64,000 nt of DNA from Streptomyces sp. CCM_MD2014 (GCF_000772045.1 NZ_CP009754.1:2790001-2854000), one strand, 5' to 3'. Positions 53,878 to 62,364 are shown, numbered from the stretch's first letter. The notes: generated by a model from the sequence alone, not told the origin. A program made the numbers and translations.

Positions 53878-54530
53878 ATTTCCTCCTTCTCGGACGTACA
53901 TCTCCTGGCCTCGGCCGGCCGCCGGTTCGGCGGCCCGGTCTGGCAGGGATGGGAGAAGTGCTACGTCCTCGGGAAGGAGAGCGCCCGCACTCGGCGGCAC
54001 GTACAACGCGCCCGAATAACCGGCGATCACCCCCGAGCGACAACCACTGGTCGCGCCTGACACGCATCACGCACAACCCTGCTGGACAGGCTTCGCCGGA
54101 TGAGCGAAGACCCCCCTGCCCAAAGGGCCGGCATCACTGCCGCCGACCCTGCTCGGTGGGGACCCAGGAACCCCCGCGACCCGACCGGCTGTCGGGGTAC
54201 GGGAATGGACCGAGCGTCGCCGATCGTGGTGCATTCTCGCCGCCGACACAAGGGGGTTCGTTACTGGCTAGTAGCGGCCGTGTGACCGCGGGGCGACGCA
54301 CCGGGCCCGAACGGCGACGCTGGGTGTGCCCTGAGGGCGGAACAAAACTATTGATCGATGGACAGAGTCCGACAGATCGACGCCGTCGACTTACTGGCAG
54401 TAACAGCGGCCGCGATTACCAAGTTTTGGTAAAGCGCGGCCGCGGTGACGCCACTTCGACAGCTCCTTCACACGCGCCACACGTGTATGGCGTTTAGCGC
54501 GCCGATTCCGGAGCGCCGGCCGGAAGCCGC
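53878..54530. promoter_or_regulatory. 653-bp gap upstream of the DUF6230 gene with repeated TTACTGGC dyads
   Basis: No gene is supported. TTACTGGCTAGTA followed by GCGGCCG (54261-54280) and TTACTGGCAGTAA followed by GCGGCCG (54391-54412) are two related dyad sites 130 bp apart. Directly after the second is a hairpin (54406-54443): arms GCGGCCGCG/CGCGGCCGC and TTACCAA/TTGGTAA around a GTT loop. The surrounding 54330-54470 is AT-richer than the chromosome. The hairpin may also terminate the thioredoxin gene ending at 54531. The sites suggest a TetR- or GntR-type dimeric repressor. Confidence 0.5.
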
Positions 54531-55511
54531 CTAGAACAGGGCCCGGGCGAGTGCCCGGCGCGCCGCGGTGACCCGCGGGTCGTCGGCGCCGACCACCTCG
54601 AACAGTTCGAGCAGCCGCAGCCGTACGGCGTCGCGGTCGTCGCCCGCGGTGACGCGCACCGTGTCGATGAGCCGCCCGAAGGCGTCCTCGACGTGACCGC
54701 CCACCAGGTCCAGGTCGGCGGCGGCGATCTGCGCCTGGGCGTCGCCCGGCTTGTCGGCCGCGTCCTGACGGACCTTCTGCGGATCGGCGTTCTGCACCCG
54801 CTGGAGCAACTCGGCCTGCGCCAGGCCCAGTTTCGCCTCCATGTTGCCCGGCTCCTCGGCCAGCACGTTCTTGTACGCCTGGACGGCACCGCCCAGGTCA
54901 CCCGCGTCCAGCGCCTGCACGGCGGCCTCCAGTGCCGCGTCGTGCGGCCCCGCCGGGCGCTCGGGGGCGGCGGAGTGCGCGGCGCCCGGCTCCGCCTCGG
55001 GGTCGACGACGAGACCGGTCAGACCGAAGCGCTCCTCGCCGACCTGCACCAGCTGGTCCAGGGTCTGGCGGATCTGCGCCTCGCTCGCGGCCCCCTGGAA
55101 GAGCGGCAGCGCCTGTCCGGCGACGACCGCGAACACGGCCGGGATGCCCTGGACGCCGAACTGCTGCATCAGCATCTGGTTGGCGTCGACGTCGATCTTG
55201 GCGAGGAGGAAGCGTCCGTTGTACTCGACGGCGAGCCGCTCCAGGACCGGGCTCAACTGCTTGCAGGGCTCGCACCACTCGGCCCAGAAGTCGATGACGA
55301 CCGGGACCTCGGTGGACCGCTGCAGGACGTCGCTCTCGAAGCCGGCCTCGTCGACGTCGATCACGAGGTCGGCCGGGGAGACGGCACCCGTCCCGCCGCC
55401 CTGGCGGGCCGCCTCGGCACGCGCCTGCTCCGCCTTCGCCTTGGCCTCCTGGGCCTGCTTCACCGCGGCGAGGTCGACGACCCCGCTCATGGACATGTTC
55501 CGTGGCTGCAT
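54531..55511 (-). CDS. Thioredoxin-TPR protein, YbbN/CnoX-like co-chaperone
   Basis: 326 residues. A coiled 40-residue N-terminal stretch, a thioredoxin domain (about 48-165) with active site WCEPC (Cys80, Cys83), then TPR-like helices (about 205-326: ALDAGDLGGAVQAYKNVLAEEPGNMEAKLGL in two halves). This is the layout of E. coli YbbN/CnoX, but with both active-site cysteines present, so a redox role is possible, combined with chaperone binding through the TPR part. ATG 55511 preceded by GGGGAGGA. Divergent from a TetR gene. Confidence 0.85.
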   Translation of the reverse strand: MQPRNMSMSGVVDLAAVKQAQEAKAKAEQARAEAARQGGGTGAVSPADLVIDVDEAGFESDVLQRSTEVPVVIDFWAEWCEPCKQLSPVLERLAVEYNGRFLLAKIDVDANQMLMQQFGVQGIPAVFAVVAGQALPLFQGAASEAQIRQTLDQLVQVGEERFGLTGLVVDPEAEPGAAHSAAPERPAGPHDAALEAAVQALDAGDLGGAVQAYKNVLAEEPGNMEAKLGLAQAELLQRVQNADPQKVRQDAADKPGDAQAQIAAADLDLVGGHVEDAFGRLIDTVRVTAGDDRDAVRLRLLELFEVVGADDPRVTAARRALARALF

Positions 55512-55660
55512 GGGTCTATCCTCCCCCGTACGGCGCGCGCGTGTGAAAACCGGGTCGAAAGCCCGCCCGGATGTGTGCTGTTCGACGTGTGTACTGCTCG
55601 GCGCCGGGTCCCCACCCCACGCCCGTGGTCGTCGCTGGGGCGCGGGCGGACCCGCGCTTT

Positions 55661-55677
55661 CGCTACGCGTCGTAGCG
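55661..55677. promoter_or_regulatory. Inverted repeat in the divergent thioredoxin/TetR region
   Basis: CGCTACG, CGT, CGTAGCG: perfect 7-bp arms 88 bp before the TetR start. Candidate operator for the TetR protein acting on both genes. Confidence 0.45.
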
Positions 55678-55764
55678 TAATGCCATGAGGGCCCGCGGGA
55701 ACACCCCGCCCCGGTGATCTGTCTCACGGGGGACCCCGTGTTACCCGCCGGTTAAGGTCGGGGG

Positions 55765-56409
55765 ATGCAGAGCAGCACCCCCGCCGGCCGTGCCGGACGC
55801 CCGCGCAGCGCCGCGGCGGACACCGCGATCCTGGCCGCGACGCGGGCCGCCCTGGTCGACCTCGGCTGGTCGAAGCTCACCCTGGGAGACGTCGCCACGC
55901 GGGCCGGGGTTGCCAAGACGACGCTGTATCGCCGCTGGGCGGGGAAGAACGAGCTGGTCGTGGACGCGGTGGCGGAGCTCTTCGACGAGCTGGAACTGCC
56001 CGACCGCGGCTCCCTCGCCGACGACATCGAGGGCGTGGTGCTCCAGTTCGCGGCGATCCTGGCCCGTCCGGAGGCCAGGAGCGGCCTGATGGCGGTGGTC
56101 GCGGAGTCCACCCGCGACGACGCGCTGCGCGAGCGCATCCGCACGTCGATCGTCGAGCGGCAGAAACGGCTGGTCCTGGAGGGCAGGGCGCGGGCCCAGA
56201 CCCGGGGCGAGCTGCCGCCGGAGCCGGACGCGGCGGAGGCGGCCCGCACGGCGGACCTGATCTTCGACATGGTCGCGGGAGCGGTGGTGCACCGCACCCT
56301 GGTCAGCGCGGAGGCCGCGAACGGCGACTGGGTGCGGAGCCTGACCCAGGTCCTGCTGTGGGGCCTCACCTCCCGCCCGACCGACCCGGCCGACCCCGAT
56401 GACGCGTGA
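55765..56409 (+). CDS. TetR-family transcriptional regulator
   Basis: 214 residues. Helix-turn-helix LGDVATRAGVAKTTLYRRWAGK (about 40-60) after the first helix, with a TetR_C-like ligand domain (about 80-200). TAAGGT (55753-55758) lies 6 nt before the ATG at 55765 and no separate ribosome site is needed, so the mRNA is probably leaderless. Convergent with icmA; role in branched-chain or fatty acid control is possible from context only. Confidence 0.85.
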   Translation: MQSSTPAGRAGRPRSAAADTAILAATRAALVDLGWSKLTLGDVATRAGVAKTTLYRRWAGKNELVVDAVAELFDELELPDRGSLADDIEGVVLQFAAILARPEARSGLMAVVAESTRDDALRERIRTSIVERQKRLVLEGRARAQTRGELPPEPDAAEAARTADLIFDMVAGAVVHRTLVSAEAANGDWVRSLTQVLLWGLTSRPTDPADPDDA

Positions 56410-56521
56410 CCTCGCGACCGACCGAGCCGGGTGACGCCTGACTTCCCGACCGACCGAACCGACCGACGGGTGACCCCTCGGCCGACCCAGTCGGGTGGTG
56501 GGCGGGCATGAATCCGGGGGT

Positions 56522-56542
56522 CCAGGGGGCGGAGCCCCCTGG
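56522..56542. terminator. Bidirectional terminator between TetR gene and icmA
   Basis: CCAGGGGGC, GGA, GCCCCCTGG: 9-bp perfect stem with a 3-nt loop, between convergent genes. The preceding 56415-56480 is a degenerate repeat of GACCGACCGA units. Confidence 0.75.
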
Positions 56543-56567
56543 TGACACCCACCGGAACACGCGGCGC

Positions 56568-58268
56568 CTAGAACCCCGCAGGCTCCGTGTACACCCCCCA
56601 CTCGTCCCGCAGCACCCCGCAGATCTCCCCCAGCGTCGCCTCCGCCCGCACCGCGTCCAGCATCGGTTCGATCATGTTGCCGCCCGACCGCGCCGCCGCC
56701 AGCATGGCGTCCAGGGCGCCCCTCACCGCCGCGTCGTCACGCGCGGCCTTCCGCTCGCCCAGCACCCGGACCTGCTCACGCTCGACCTCGTGGCTGACCC
56801 GCAGGATCTCCAGGTCGCCGGTGACGGAGCCGGTGTGGACGTTGACGCCGACCACCTTCTTGTCGTCCTTCTCCAAAGCCTGCTGGTAGCGGAAGGCGGA
56901 CTCGGCGATCTCGCCGGTGAACCAGCCGTCCTCGATGCCCCGCAGCAGACCGGAGGTGATCGGCCCGACGGGGTGCTGCCCGTCGGGGTGGGCACGCAGC
57001 CCCCGTTCCTTGATCTGCTCGAAGATCTTCTCCGCGTCGACCTCGATCCGGTCGGTGAGCTGCTCGATGAACCAGGAACCGCCCAGCGGGTCGGCGACGT
57101 TGGCGACGCCGGTCTCCTCCATCAGCACCTGCTGGGTGCGCAGGGCGATCTCCGCGGCCTGCTCGCTGGGCAGCGCCAGGGTCTCGTCGAGCGCGTTGGT
57201 GTGCAGGGAGTTGGTCCCGCCCAGTACCGCCGCGAGCGCCTCCACCGCCGTACGCACCACGTTGTTGTACGGCTGCTGCGCGGTCAGCGAGACACCGGCG
57301 GTCTGCGTGTGGAACCGCAGCCACTGCGCCTTCTCGCTCTTGGCCCCGTACACGTCGCGCATCCACCGCGCCCAGATCCTGCGCGCCGCGCGGAACTTGG
57401 CGATCTCCTCGAAGAAGTCGACGTGCGCGTCGAAGAAGAAGGAGAGGCCGGGCGCGAAGACGTCCACGTCGAGACCGCGCGAGAGCCCCAGTTCCACGTA
57501 CCCGAAGCCGTCCGCCAGCGTGTACGCCAGCTCCTGCGCGGCCGTGGCCCCGGCCTCGCGGATGTGGTAGCCGGAGACGGAGAGCGGCTTGTAGGCGGGG
57601 ATGCCGGCCGCGCAGTACTCCATGAGGTCGCCGATGAGCCGCAGGTGCGGCTCGGGCTGGAAGAGCCACTCCTTCTGGGCGATGTACTCCTTGAAGATGT
57701 CGGTCTGCAGCGTGCCGTTGAGCACGGACGCGTCCACGCCCTGCCGCTCCGCGGCGACCAGGTACATGCAGAACACGGGCACGGCGGGCCCGCTGATCGT
57801 CATGGAGGTCGTGACGTCGCCGAGCGGGATGTCCTTGAACAGCACCTCCATGTCGGCGGCCGAGTCGATGGCCACCCCGCAGTGCCCGACCTCGCCGAGC
57901 GAGCGGGGGTCGTCGGAGTCGCGGCCCATGAGCGTCGGCATGTCGAAGGCGACGGACAGGCCGCCTCCCCCGTTCCGGAGGATCATCTTGTAGCGCTCGT
58001 TGGTCTGCTCGGCGTTGCCGAACCCGGCGAACTGCCGGATGGTCCACGTACGCCCCCGGTACCCGGTCGGATACAGGCCGCGGGTGAAGGGGTACTCGCC
58101 CGGCCAGCCGATCCGCTCGAAGCCCTCGTACTCGTCCCCGGGGCGTGGCCCGTACACCGGCTCCACGGGGTCTCCGGAGAGCGTGGTGAAGTCCGCGTCG
58201 CGCTTGCGCGCCGCGTCGTACCGGGCCTGCCAGCGACGGCGGCCCTCTTCTATGGCGTGAGCGTCCAT
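56568..58268 (-). CDS. icmA: Isobutyryl-CoA mutase large subunit IcmA
   Basis: 566 residues, exactly the length known for Streptomyces IcmA. Adenosylcobalamin-dependent enzyme interconverting isobutyryl-CoA and n-butyryl-CoA in valine and fatty acid metabolism and polyketide precursor supply. The two diagnostic substrate positions are F80 (TIRQF80AGF) and Q198 (YIAQ198KEW), where methylmalonyl-CoA mutase has Tyr and Arg. The PFTRGLYPTGY and GYHIREAGA motifs are present. There is no C-terminal cobalamin domain (no DxHxxG), so a separate small subunit IcmB is needed and is not in this window. A long palindrome overlaps its promoter. Confidence 0.93.
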   Translation of the reverse strand: MDAHAIEEGRRRWQARYDAARKRDADFTTLSGDPVEPVYGPRPGDEYEGFERIGWPGEYPFTRGLYPTGYRGRTWTIRQFAGFGNAEQTNERYKMILRNGGGGLSVAFDMPTLMGRDSDDPRSLGEVGHCGVAIDSAADMEVLFKDIPLGDVTTSMTISGPAVPVFCMYLVAAERQGVDASVLNGTLQTDIFKEYIAQKEWLFQPEPHLRLIGDLMEYCAAGIPAYKPLSVSGYHIREAGATAAQELAYTLADGFGYVELGLSRGLDVDVFAPGLSFFFDAHVDFFEEIAKFRAARRIWARWMRDVYGAKSEKAQWLRFHTQTAGVSLTAQQPYNNVVRTAVEALAAVLGGTNSLHTNALDETLALPSEQAAEIALRTQQVLMEETGVANVADPLGGSWFIEQLTDRIEVDAEKIFEQIKERGLRAHPDGQHPVGPITSGLLRGIEDGWFTGEIAESAFRYQQALEKDDKKVVGVNVHTGSVTGDLEILRVSHEVEREQVRVLGERKAARDDAAVRGALDAMLAAARSGGNMIEPMLDAVRAEATLGEICGVLRDEWGVYTEPAGF

Positions 58269-58276
58269 ACCCTCGA

Positions 58277-58300
58277 ATTTACTAGGACGTCCAAGTAAAT
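58277..58300. promoter_or_regulatory. 24-bp near-perfect palindrome at the icmA promoter
   Basis: Arms ATTTACT and AGTAAAT around GGACGTCC, symmetric at 22 of 24 positions, centred 20 bp before the icmA ATG. On the icmA strand it contains TAGTAA as a possible -10, so a bound dimer would cover the promoter. Candidate operator for a TetR or MarR protein. Confidence 0.65.
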
Positions 58301-58312
58301 GTCGATGGGCTA

Positions 58313-58338
58313 CCGCCGTACGGGTGTCCGTACGGCGG
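58313..58338 (-). terminator. Perfect hairpin terminator after the first DUF3817 gene
   Basis: CCGCCGTACGG, GTGT, CCGTACGGCGG: 11-bp stem, 4-nt loop, 24 nt after the DUF3817 stop on the minus strand and upstream of the icmA promoter. Confidence 0.8.
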
Positions 58339-58361
58339 CGGGACGGCTCGCGAAGGGCCGG

Positions 58362-58703
58362 TTACGCCTTGACGGGGGCGGGCGCCTCGGTGGCGGCGAC
58401 CTTGGCGTCCAGCTCCCGGCTGATCCGCCGCTCCACGAAGAACGCGGCCGTCGGAACGGTCCCGGCGAGCAGCACCCAGAGCTGCTTCTTCACCGGCCAC
58501 TTCGCCTTGGAGCCCAGGTCGAACGCGAAGACCAGGTAGATCACGTACAGCCAGCCGTGGGCGATGCTGACGACCTGGGTGAAGTCGGCGGCGCCGCCCA
58601 GATCCAGCACGTACTTGGCGATCATGCCAAGGCACAGCGCGATCAGCAGCACACCGGTGACGTACGCCATGACCCGGTAGCGGGTCAGCACGCTCTTTTT
58701 CAT
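58362..58703 (-). CDS. DUF3817 small membrane protein
   Basis: 113 residues with three membrane segments (about 11-31, 43-63, 73-93), including the family motif IAHGWLYVIYLVFAFDLGSKAKWP. Function unknown; homologues are often beside integral membrane or lipid genes. A paralogue lies at 59679-60023. ATG 58703. Upstream of it on the same strand is a MarR regulator. Confidence 0.85.
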   Translation of the reverse strand: MKKSVLTRYRVMAYVTGVLLIALCLGMIAKYVLDLGGAADFTQVVSIAHGWLYVIYLVFAFDLGSKAKWPVKKQLWVLLAGTVPTAAFFVERRISRELDAKVAATEAPAPVKA

Positions 58704-58802
58704 GGCTACGAGCGTAACCGCCCGTTTCGCGCGATCTTCGACCGGGTCGGGCGACCCGCCGGGCCCGCCCGCCGGCCCTCGCCCGGCCCCCGGAGCCGCC
58801 GC

Positions 58803-59312
58803 TCAGTCCTCCTTGAAGTCCCCCGCGGCGACCCGCAGCGGCCTGAGCATCGCGAAGATCTCGCCGCACTCCTCGGCGTCGTACGCGCCCAGGCCGAAGT
58901 CCATCGCCATCAGCTCGCGGGTGGCCGCCTCGACGACCTCGCGGCCCTTGTCGGTGATGGTGGCCAGGGTGCCGCGGCCGTCGTTGGGGTTGGGGCGCTT
59001 GGCCACCAGACCGGAGCGCACCAGCCGGTCCACGGTGTTCGTCACGGAGGTGGGGTGCACCATGAGGCGCTCGCCGATCTTGGACATCGGCAGCTCGCCC
59101 GACTTGGAGAAGGTGAGCAGCACCAGCGCCTCGTACCGCGCGAAGGTCAGCCCGTACGGCTTGACCACGGCGTCGACCTCGGCCAGGAGGATCTGCTGGG
59201 CCCGCATGATCGAGGTGATCGCGGCCATGGAGGGCACACCGCCCCAGCGCTGTGCCCAGAGTTCGTCGGCTCGGGCGATGGGATCGAAGGAGAGACTGAG
59301 GGGCTTCGGCAC
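58803..59312 (-). CDS. MarR-family transcriptional regulator
   Basis: 169 residues from GTG 59312. Winged helix: FARYEALVLLTFSKSGELPMSKIGERL then VHPTSVTNTVDRLVRSGLVAKRPNPNDGRG (given in parts), with dimerisation helices on both ends. A GTG at 59318 also fits, but TAAGGT (59321-59326) is only 2 nt from it and 8 nt from 59312, favouring a leaderless start at 59312. ACCGGCCGGT palindrome at 59325-59334 overlaps the promoter and may be an autoregulatory site. Confidence 0.85.
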   Translation of the reverse strand: MPKPLSLSFDPIARADELWAQRWGGVPSMAAITSIMRAQQILLAEVDAVVKPYGLTFARYEALVLLTFSKSGELPMSKIGERLMVHPTSVTNTVDRLVRSGLVAKRPNPNDGRGTLATITDKGREVVEAATRELMAMDFGLGAYDAEECGEIFAMLRPLRVAAGDFKED

Positions 59313-59388
59313 GCCCACAGACCTTACCGGCCGGTCATATGCCGGTCAGCCCCGTCTCGCCTTTCGATACCACCGCCCGCCGGCACGG

Positions 59389-59682
59389 TCAGGGAGCGAG
59401 GTGGCGCTCGACCGTCTCGACCTTGGACGTGAGGCCGTCCGTCACACCGGGACGGATGTCGGCCTTGAGGACCAGGGAGACCCGCGGCGCGCGGGCCTCG
59501 ACGGCGGCGACGGCCCGCCGGACGACGTCCATGACCTCGTCCCACTCGCCCTCGACGGACGTGAACATCGCGTCGGTGCGGTTCGGCAGCCCGGACTCGC
59601 GGACCACCCGGACGGCGTCGGCGACGTACTCCCCCACGTCCTCGCCGACGCCGAGCGGCGTCACGGAGAAGGCGACGATCAT
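59389..59682 (-). CDS. MTH1187/YkoF-like thiamine-binding family protein
   Basis: 97 residues, the size of the MTH1187 (DUF77) family: [20 protein letters not shown], a central [21 protein letters not shown] and ending [10 protein letters not shown]. The family is predicted to bind thiamine or a related ligand as a small ferredoxin-fold oligomer; some members accompany Mg/Co transport. ATG 59682 overlaps the stop of the DUF3817 paralogue (ATGA), so both are expressed together. Confidence 0.85.
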   Translation of the reverse strand: MIVAFSVTPLGVGEDVGEYVADAVRVVRESGLPNRTDAMFTSVEGEWDEVMDVVRRAVAAVEARAPRVSLVLKADIRPGVTDGLTSKVETVERHLAP

Positions 59683-60023
59683 GCGTTGACGATCCCTTCC
59701 TGGCGGGCGCGGGAGGCGATGACCGCGCTCTCGGCCTCGCGCTTGAGCTTGCGCTCGGCGAAGAAGCCGCCGGTCGGCAGGACCGAGAGGACGAAGTAGA
59801 GCGCGGCGGTCTTCAGCGGCCACTTGGCGCGGTTCCAGGCGTCCGCCCAGAAGATCACGTACAGCACGAAGAGGACACCGTGGATCATGCCCATCGCCGG
59901 CACCGCGTTGAAGTCGGTGGTCCGCTTCAGTACCGAGCAGACGAGCAGGAGGAGGAACGAGATCGCCTCGGGGGCCGAGACCAGGCGGAGGCGGCGGAGG
60001 GCGGTGGCGGTCTTGAGGTCCAC
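59679..60023 (-). CDS. DUF3817 small membrane protein (second copy)
   Basis: 114 residues, three membrane segments, motif [24 protein letters not shown]. Paralogue of 58362-58703 with similar overall length but well diverged. GTG 60023 with GAAGGTG upstream. Divergent from the AIM24 operon. Confidence 0.85.
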   Translation of the reverse strand: MDLKTATALRRLRLVSAPEAISFLLLLVCSVLKRTTDFNAVPAMGMIHGVLFVLYVIFWADAWNRAKWPLKTAALYFVLSVLPTGGFFAERKLKREAESAVIASRARQEGIVNA

Positions 60024-60201
60024 GGGTCACCTTCGGGAGGGAGGGATGCGCCGTCGGCGCGGGCGGCGTGCGGTCCGCCTTGTGAACGGAAGCACAATCG
60101 TCGCCCCATTGTGGCAAACAACGCCCCAAGGGATGGACTCAGGGTCGTTCTCCGCCCGTGGGACCTGTTCCGTCCACCCGTGGCGGGTCTACTTTCACCA
60201 C

Positions 60202-60840
60202 GTGGCGATGTTCCGACTTCAAGGCAGCAAGGTCCTCGCCGTCGACATGACCGGAGACGCCGTCAAGGCGAAGAACGGCTCGATGGTCGCGTACGACGGG
60301 GAGATGGCCTTCAAGAAGCTGAGCGGCGGCGGTGAGGGCATCCGGGGGATGGTGACCCGGCGGATCACCGGCGAGCAGATGACGGTGATGGAGGTGAAGG
60401 GGCACGGGACCTGCTGGTTCGCGGACCGGGCCTCGGAGATCAACCTCGTGGGTCTCCAGGGCGACAAGCTGTACGTCGAGTCGAGCAACTTCCTGGCGGC
60501 CGACGCCGGGCTGCGGACCGGCACCAGTTTCACGGGCACGCGCGGCGCCTCCCAGGGCAACGGGCTGTTCACCACGACGATCGAGGGACACGGGCAGGCG
60601 GCGATCATGTCCGACGGTCCCGCGGTGGTGCTGCGGGTCAGCGCGCAGTACCCGCTGACCGTCGACCCGGGGGCGTACGTCGCGCACCAGGGGAACCTGC
60701 GGCAGTCCTTCCAGTCGGGTGTGACCTTCCGCACCCTGTTCGGGGAGGGCGGCGGGGAGGCCTTCCAGATCCGCTTCGAGGGCGACGGGTTGGTGTACGT
60801 GCAGCCGAGCGAGCGGAACACGATCGCGGGGGATGTGTGA
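60202..60840 (+). CDS. AIM24 family protein, first of three
   Basis: 212 residues. The AIM24 beta-helix fold is shown by repeated glycine-rich strands (NGSMVAYDGEMAFK, GLFTTTIEGHGQAAI, VDPGAYVAHQGNL). Bacterial members are of unknown function; the yeast founder affects mitochondrial inner-membrane organisation. GTG 60202 is chosen because TACTTT lies 6 nt before it (leaderless layout); ATG 60208 is an alternative. Its last bases overlap the next paralogue, so the three are one operon. Confidence 0.82.
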   Translation: MAMFRLQGSKVLAVDMTGDAVKAKNGSMVAYDGEMAFKKLSGGGEGIRGMVTRRITGEQMTVMEVKGHGTCWFADRASEINLVGLQGDKLYVESSNFLAADAGLRTGTSFTGTRGASQGNGLFTTTIEGHGQAAIMSDGPAVVLRVSAQYPLTVDPGAYVAHQGNLRQSFQSGVTFRTLFGEGGGEAFQIRFEGDGLVYVQPSERNTIAGDV

Positions 60841-61490
60841 TGGCCTTCGAGGAGATCAATTCCAAGATGGTCCGGGCGACCGTCGCGCCCGGACAGCGGC
60901 TGTTCAGCCAGCGCGGGGCCATGCTCGCCTACCGGGGCGAGGTGTCCTTCACCCCCAATCTGCGCGGCGGCCAGGGCGGGGTCATGTCGATGATCGGCCG
61001 CCGGGTGGCGAACGAGGACACGCCGCTGATGACCGTGGAGGGCAGCGGCACCGTGTTCTTCGGGCACGGCGGCCACCACGTGCAGGTGATCAACCTGTCG
61101 GGCGACACCCTGTACGTGGAGGCGGACCGCCTCCTCGCCTTCGAGGGCACCCTGGAGCAGAGCACCGTGTTCCTGGGCTCGCAGGGCGGCGTCATGGGCA
61201 TGGTGCGGGGCCAGGTGAGCGGGCAGGGGCTGTTCACCACGTCCCTCAAGGGGCACGGCTCGGTGGCGGTGATGGCCCACGGCGGCGTCTTCGAGGTGCC
61301 CATCACCCCGCAGCGTCCGGTACGCGTCGACCCGCAGGCCTACGTCGCCCACCACGGGGACGTGCGCAACAAGCTGTCCACGGCGCTGGGCTGGCGGGAC
61401 ATGGTGGGACGCGGCTCCGGCGAGGCGTTCCAGCTGGAGCTGAGCGGCAGCGGCACGGTGTTCGTCCAGGCGTCCGAGGAGAAGCTGTGA
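60837..61490 (+). CDS. AIM24 family protein, second of three
   Basis: 217 residues from GTG 60837 or 216 from ATG 60840 (both overlap the previous stop). Repeats the pattern RGAMLAYRGEVSF, GLFTTSLKGHGSVAV, VDPQAYVAHHGDV, and the C-terminal SGEAFQLELSGSGTVFVQAS typical of AIM24. Probably assembles with its paralogues. No signal peptide, so cytoplasmic or membrane-associated. Confidence 0.85.
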   Translation: MMAFEEINSKMVRATVAPGQRLFSQRGAMLAYRGEVSFTPNLRGGQGGVMSMIGRRVANEDTPLMTVEGSGTVFFGHGGHHVQVINLSGDTLYVEADRLLAFEGTLEQSTVFLGSQGGVMGMVRGQVSGQGLFTTSLKGHGSVAVMAHGGVFEVPITPQRPVRVDPQAYVAHHGDVRNKLSTALGWRDMVGRGSGEAFQLELSGSGTVFVQASEEKL

Positions 61491-62263
61491 GCACGGTCCA
61501 CCACGACCCGGCGACGCTGCCGGCCGACGACAACGTCAACGCGTACACCTTCTGCGTGGAGCTCAAGGGGAGCCAGTGGTTCCTGCAGAAGGGGAAGATG
61601 ATCGCCTACTACGGGACGATCGACTTCAACGGCATCGGGCACGGCCGGCTGGACCGTCTGGTGCGCACGTCGTTCCATTCGCCTCTGCACGCGAGCGACT
61701 GGGTCGTGGCCGAGGGCTCGGGCAAGATGCTCCTCGCCGACCGGGCCTTCGACGTGAATTCGTACGACCTCGAAGACGGCAACCTGACCATTCGCTCGGG
61801 CAACCTGCTCGCTTTTCAGCCAAGCCTCGCACTCAAGCAGTCGATCGTGCCCGGCTTTCTGACGCTGATCGGAACCGGGAAGTTCGTCGCCGCGTCCAAC
61901 GGTCCGGTGGTGTTCATGGAACCGCCGCTCCGGGTCGACCCGCAGGCCCTGGTCGGCTGGGCGGACTGCCCGTCCCCGTGCCACCACTACGACCACGGGT
62001 ACATGACCGGCCTACTGGGCGGTCTACGTGCGATGACGGGGCTCGGCGGCGCCTCCGGGGAGGAGCACCAGTTCGAGTTCGTGGGGGCGGGGACGGTGCT
62101 GCTGCAGTCGAGCGAGGCGCTCATGGCGGAGCAGGCCGCGGGGGCTCCGCCGCAGCAGCCGGGCGTGCCCGGCGGCGGGCCCTCCGGAGCGCCGGGAGGC
62201 CGCTCGGGGGTACCGGGGCTTCCCGGACAGCTGGGGGACCTCCAGCGCCGCTTCGGGCTGTGA
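61487..62263 (+). CDS. AIM24 family protein, third of three, with Pro/Gly-rich tail
   Basis: 258 residues, GTG overlapping the preceding stop (GTGA). AIM24 core (KGKMIAYYGTIDF, VDPQALVGWADCPSPCHHYDHGY, HQFEFVGAGTVLLQSSEALM) followed by a 45-residue Pro/Gly/Ala tail. The extra CPSPCHHYDH cluster with two Cys and three His could bind a metal. Codons at 61800-61880 use more A/T than the neighbours. Low sequence identity to the other two copies suggests an old triplication with distinct roles. Confidence 0.83.
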   Translation: MSTVHHDPATLPADDNVNAYTFCVELKGSQWFLQKGKMIAYYGTIDFNGIGHGRLDRLVRTSFHSPLHASDWVVAEGSGKMLLADRAFDVNSYDLEDGNLTIRSGNLLAFQPSLALKQSIVPGFLTLIGTGKFVAASNGPVVFMEPPLRVDPQALVGWADCPSPCHHYDHGYMTGLLGGLRAMTGLGGASGEEHQFEFVGAGTVLLQSSEALMAEQAAGAPPQQPGVPGGGPSGAPGGRSGVPGLPGQLGDLQRRFGL

Positions 62264-62364
62264 GCGGTAACCTGCGGAGTGTGACATCGAACGCGTGCGC
62301 ACCGTCACCGTCACGGCAAACCCCTCACTAGTTCGCCTTTCAACATTTTAGGTAGACTTCATTC

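Noticed and set aside
53949..54497. Possible 180-codon gene in the gap before the DUF6230 gene
   Set aside because: No ribosome site, poor codon bias and repeats/dyads in the same stretch; better read as regulatory DNA.
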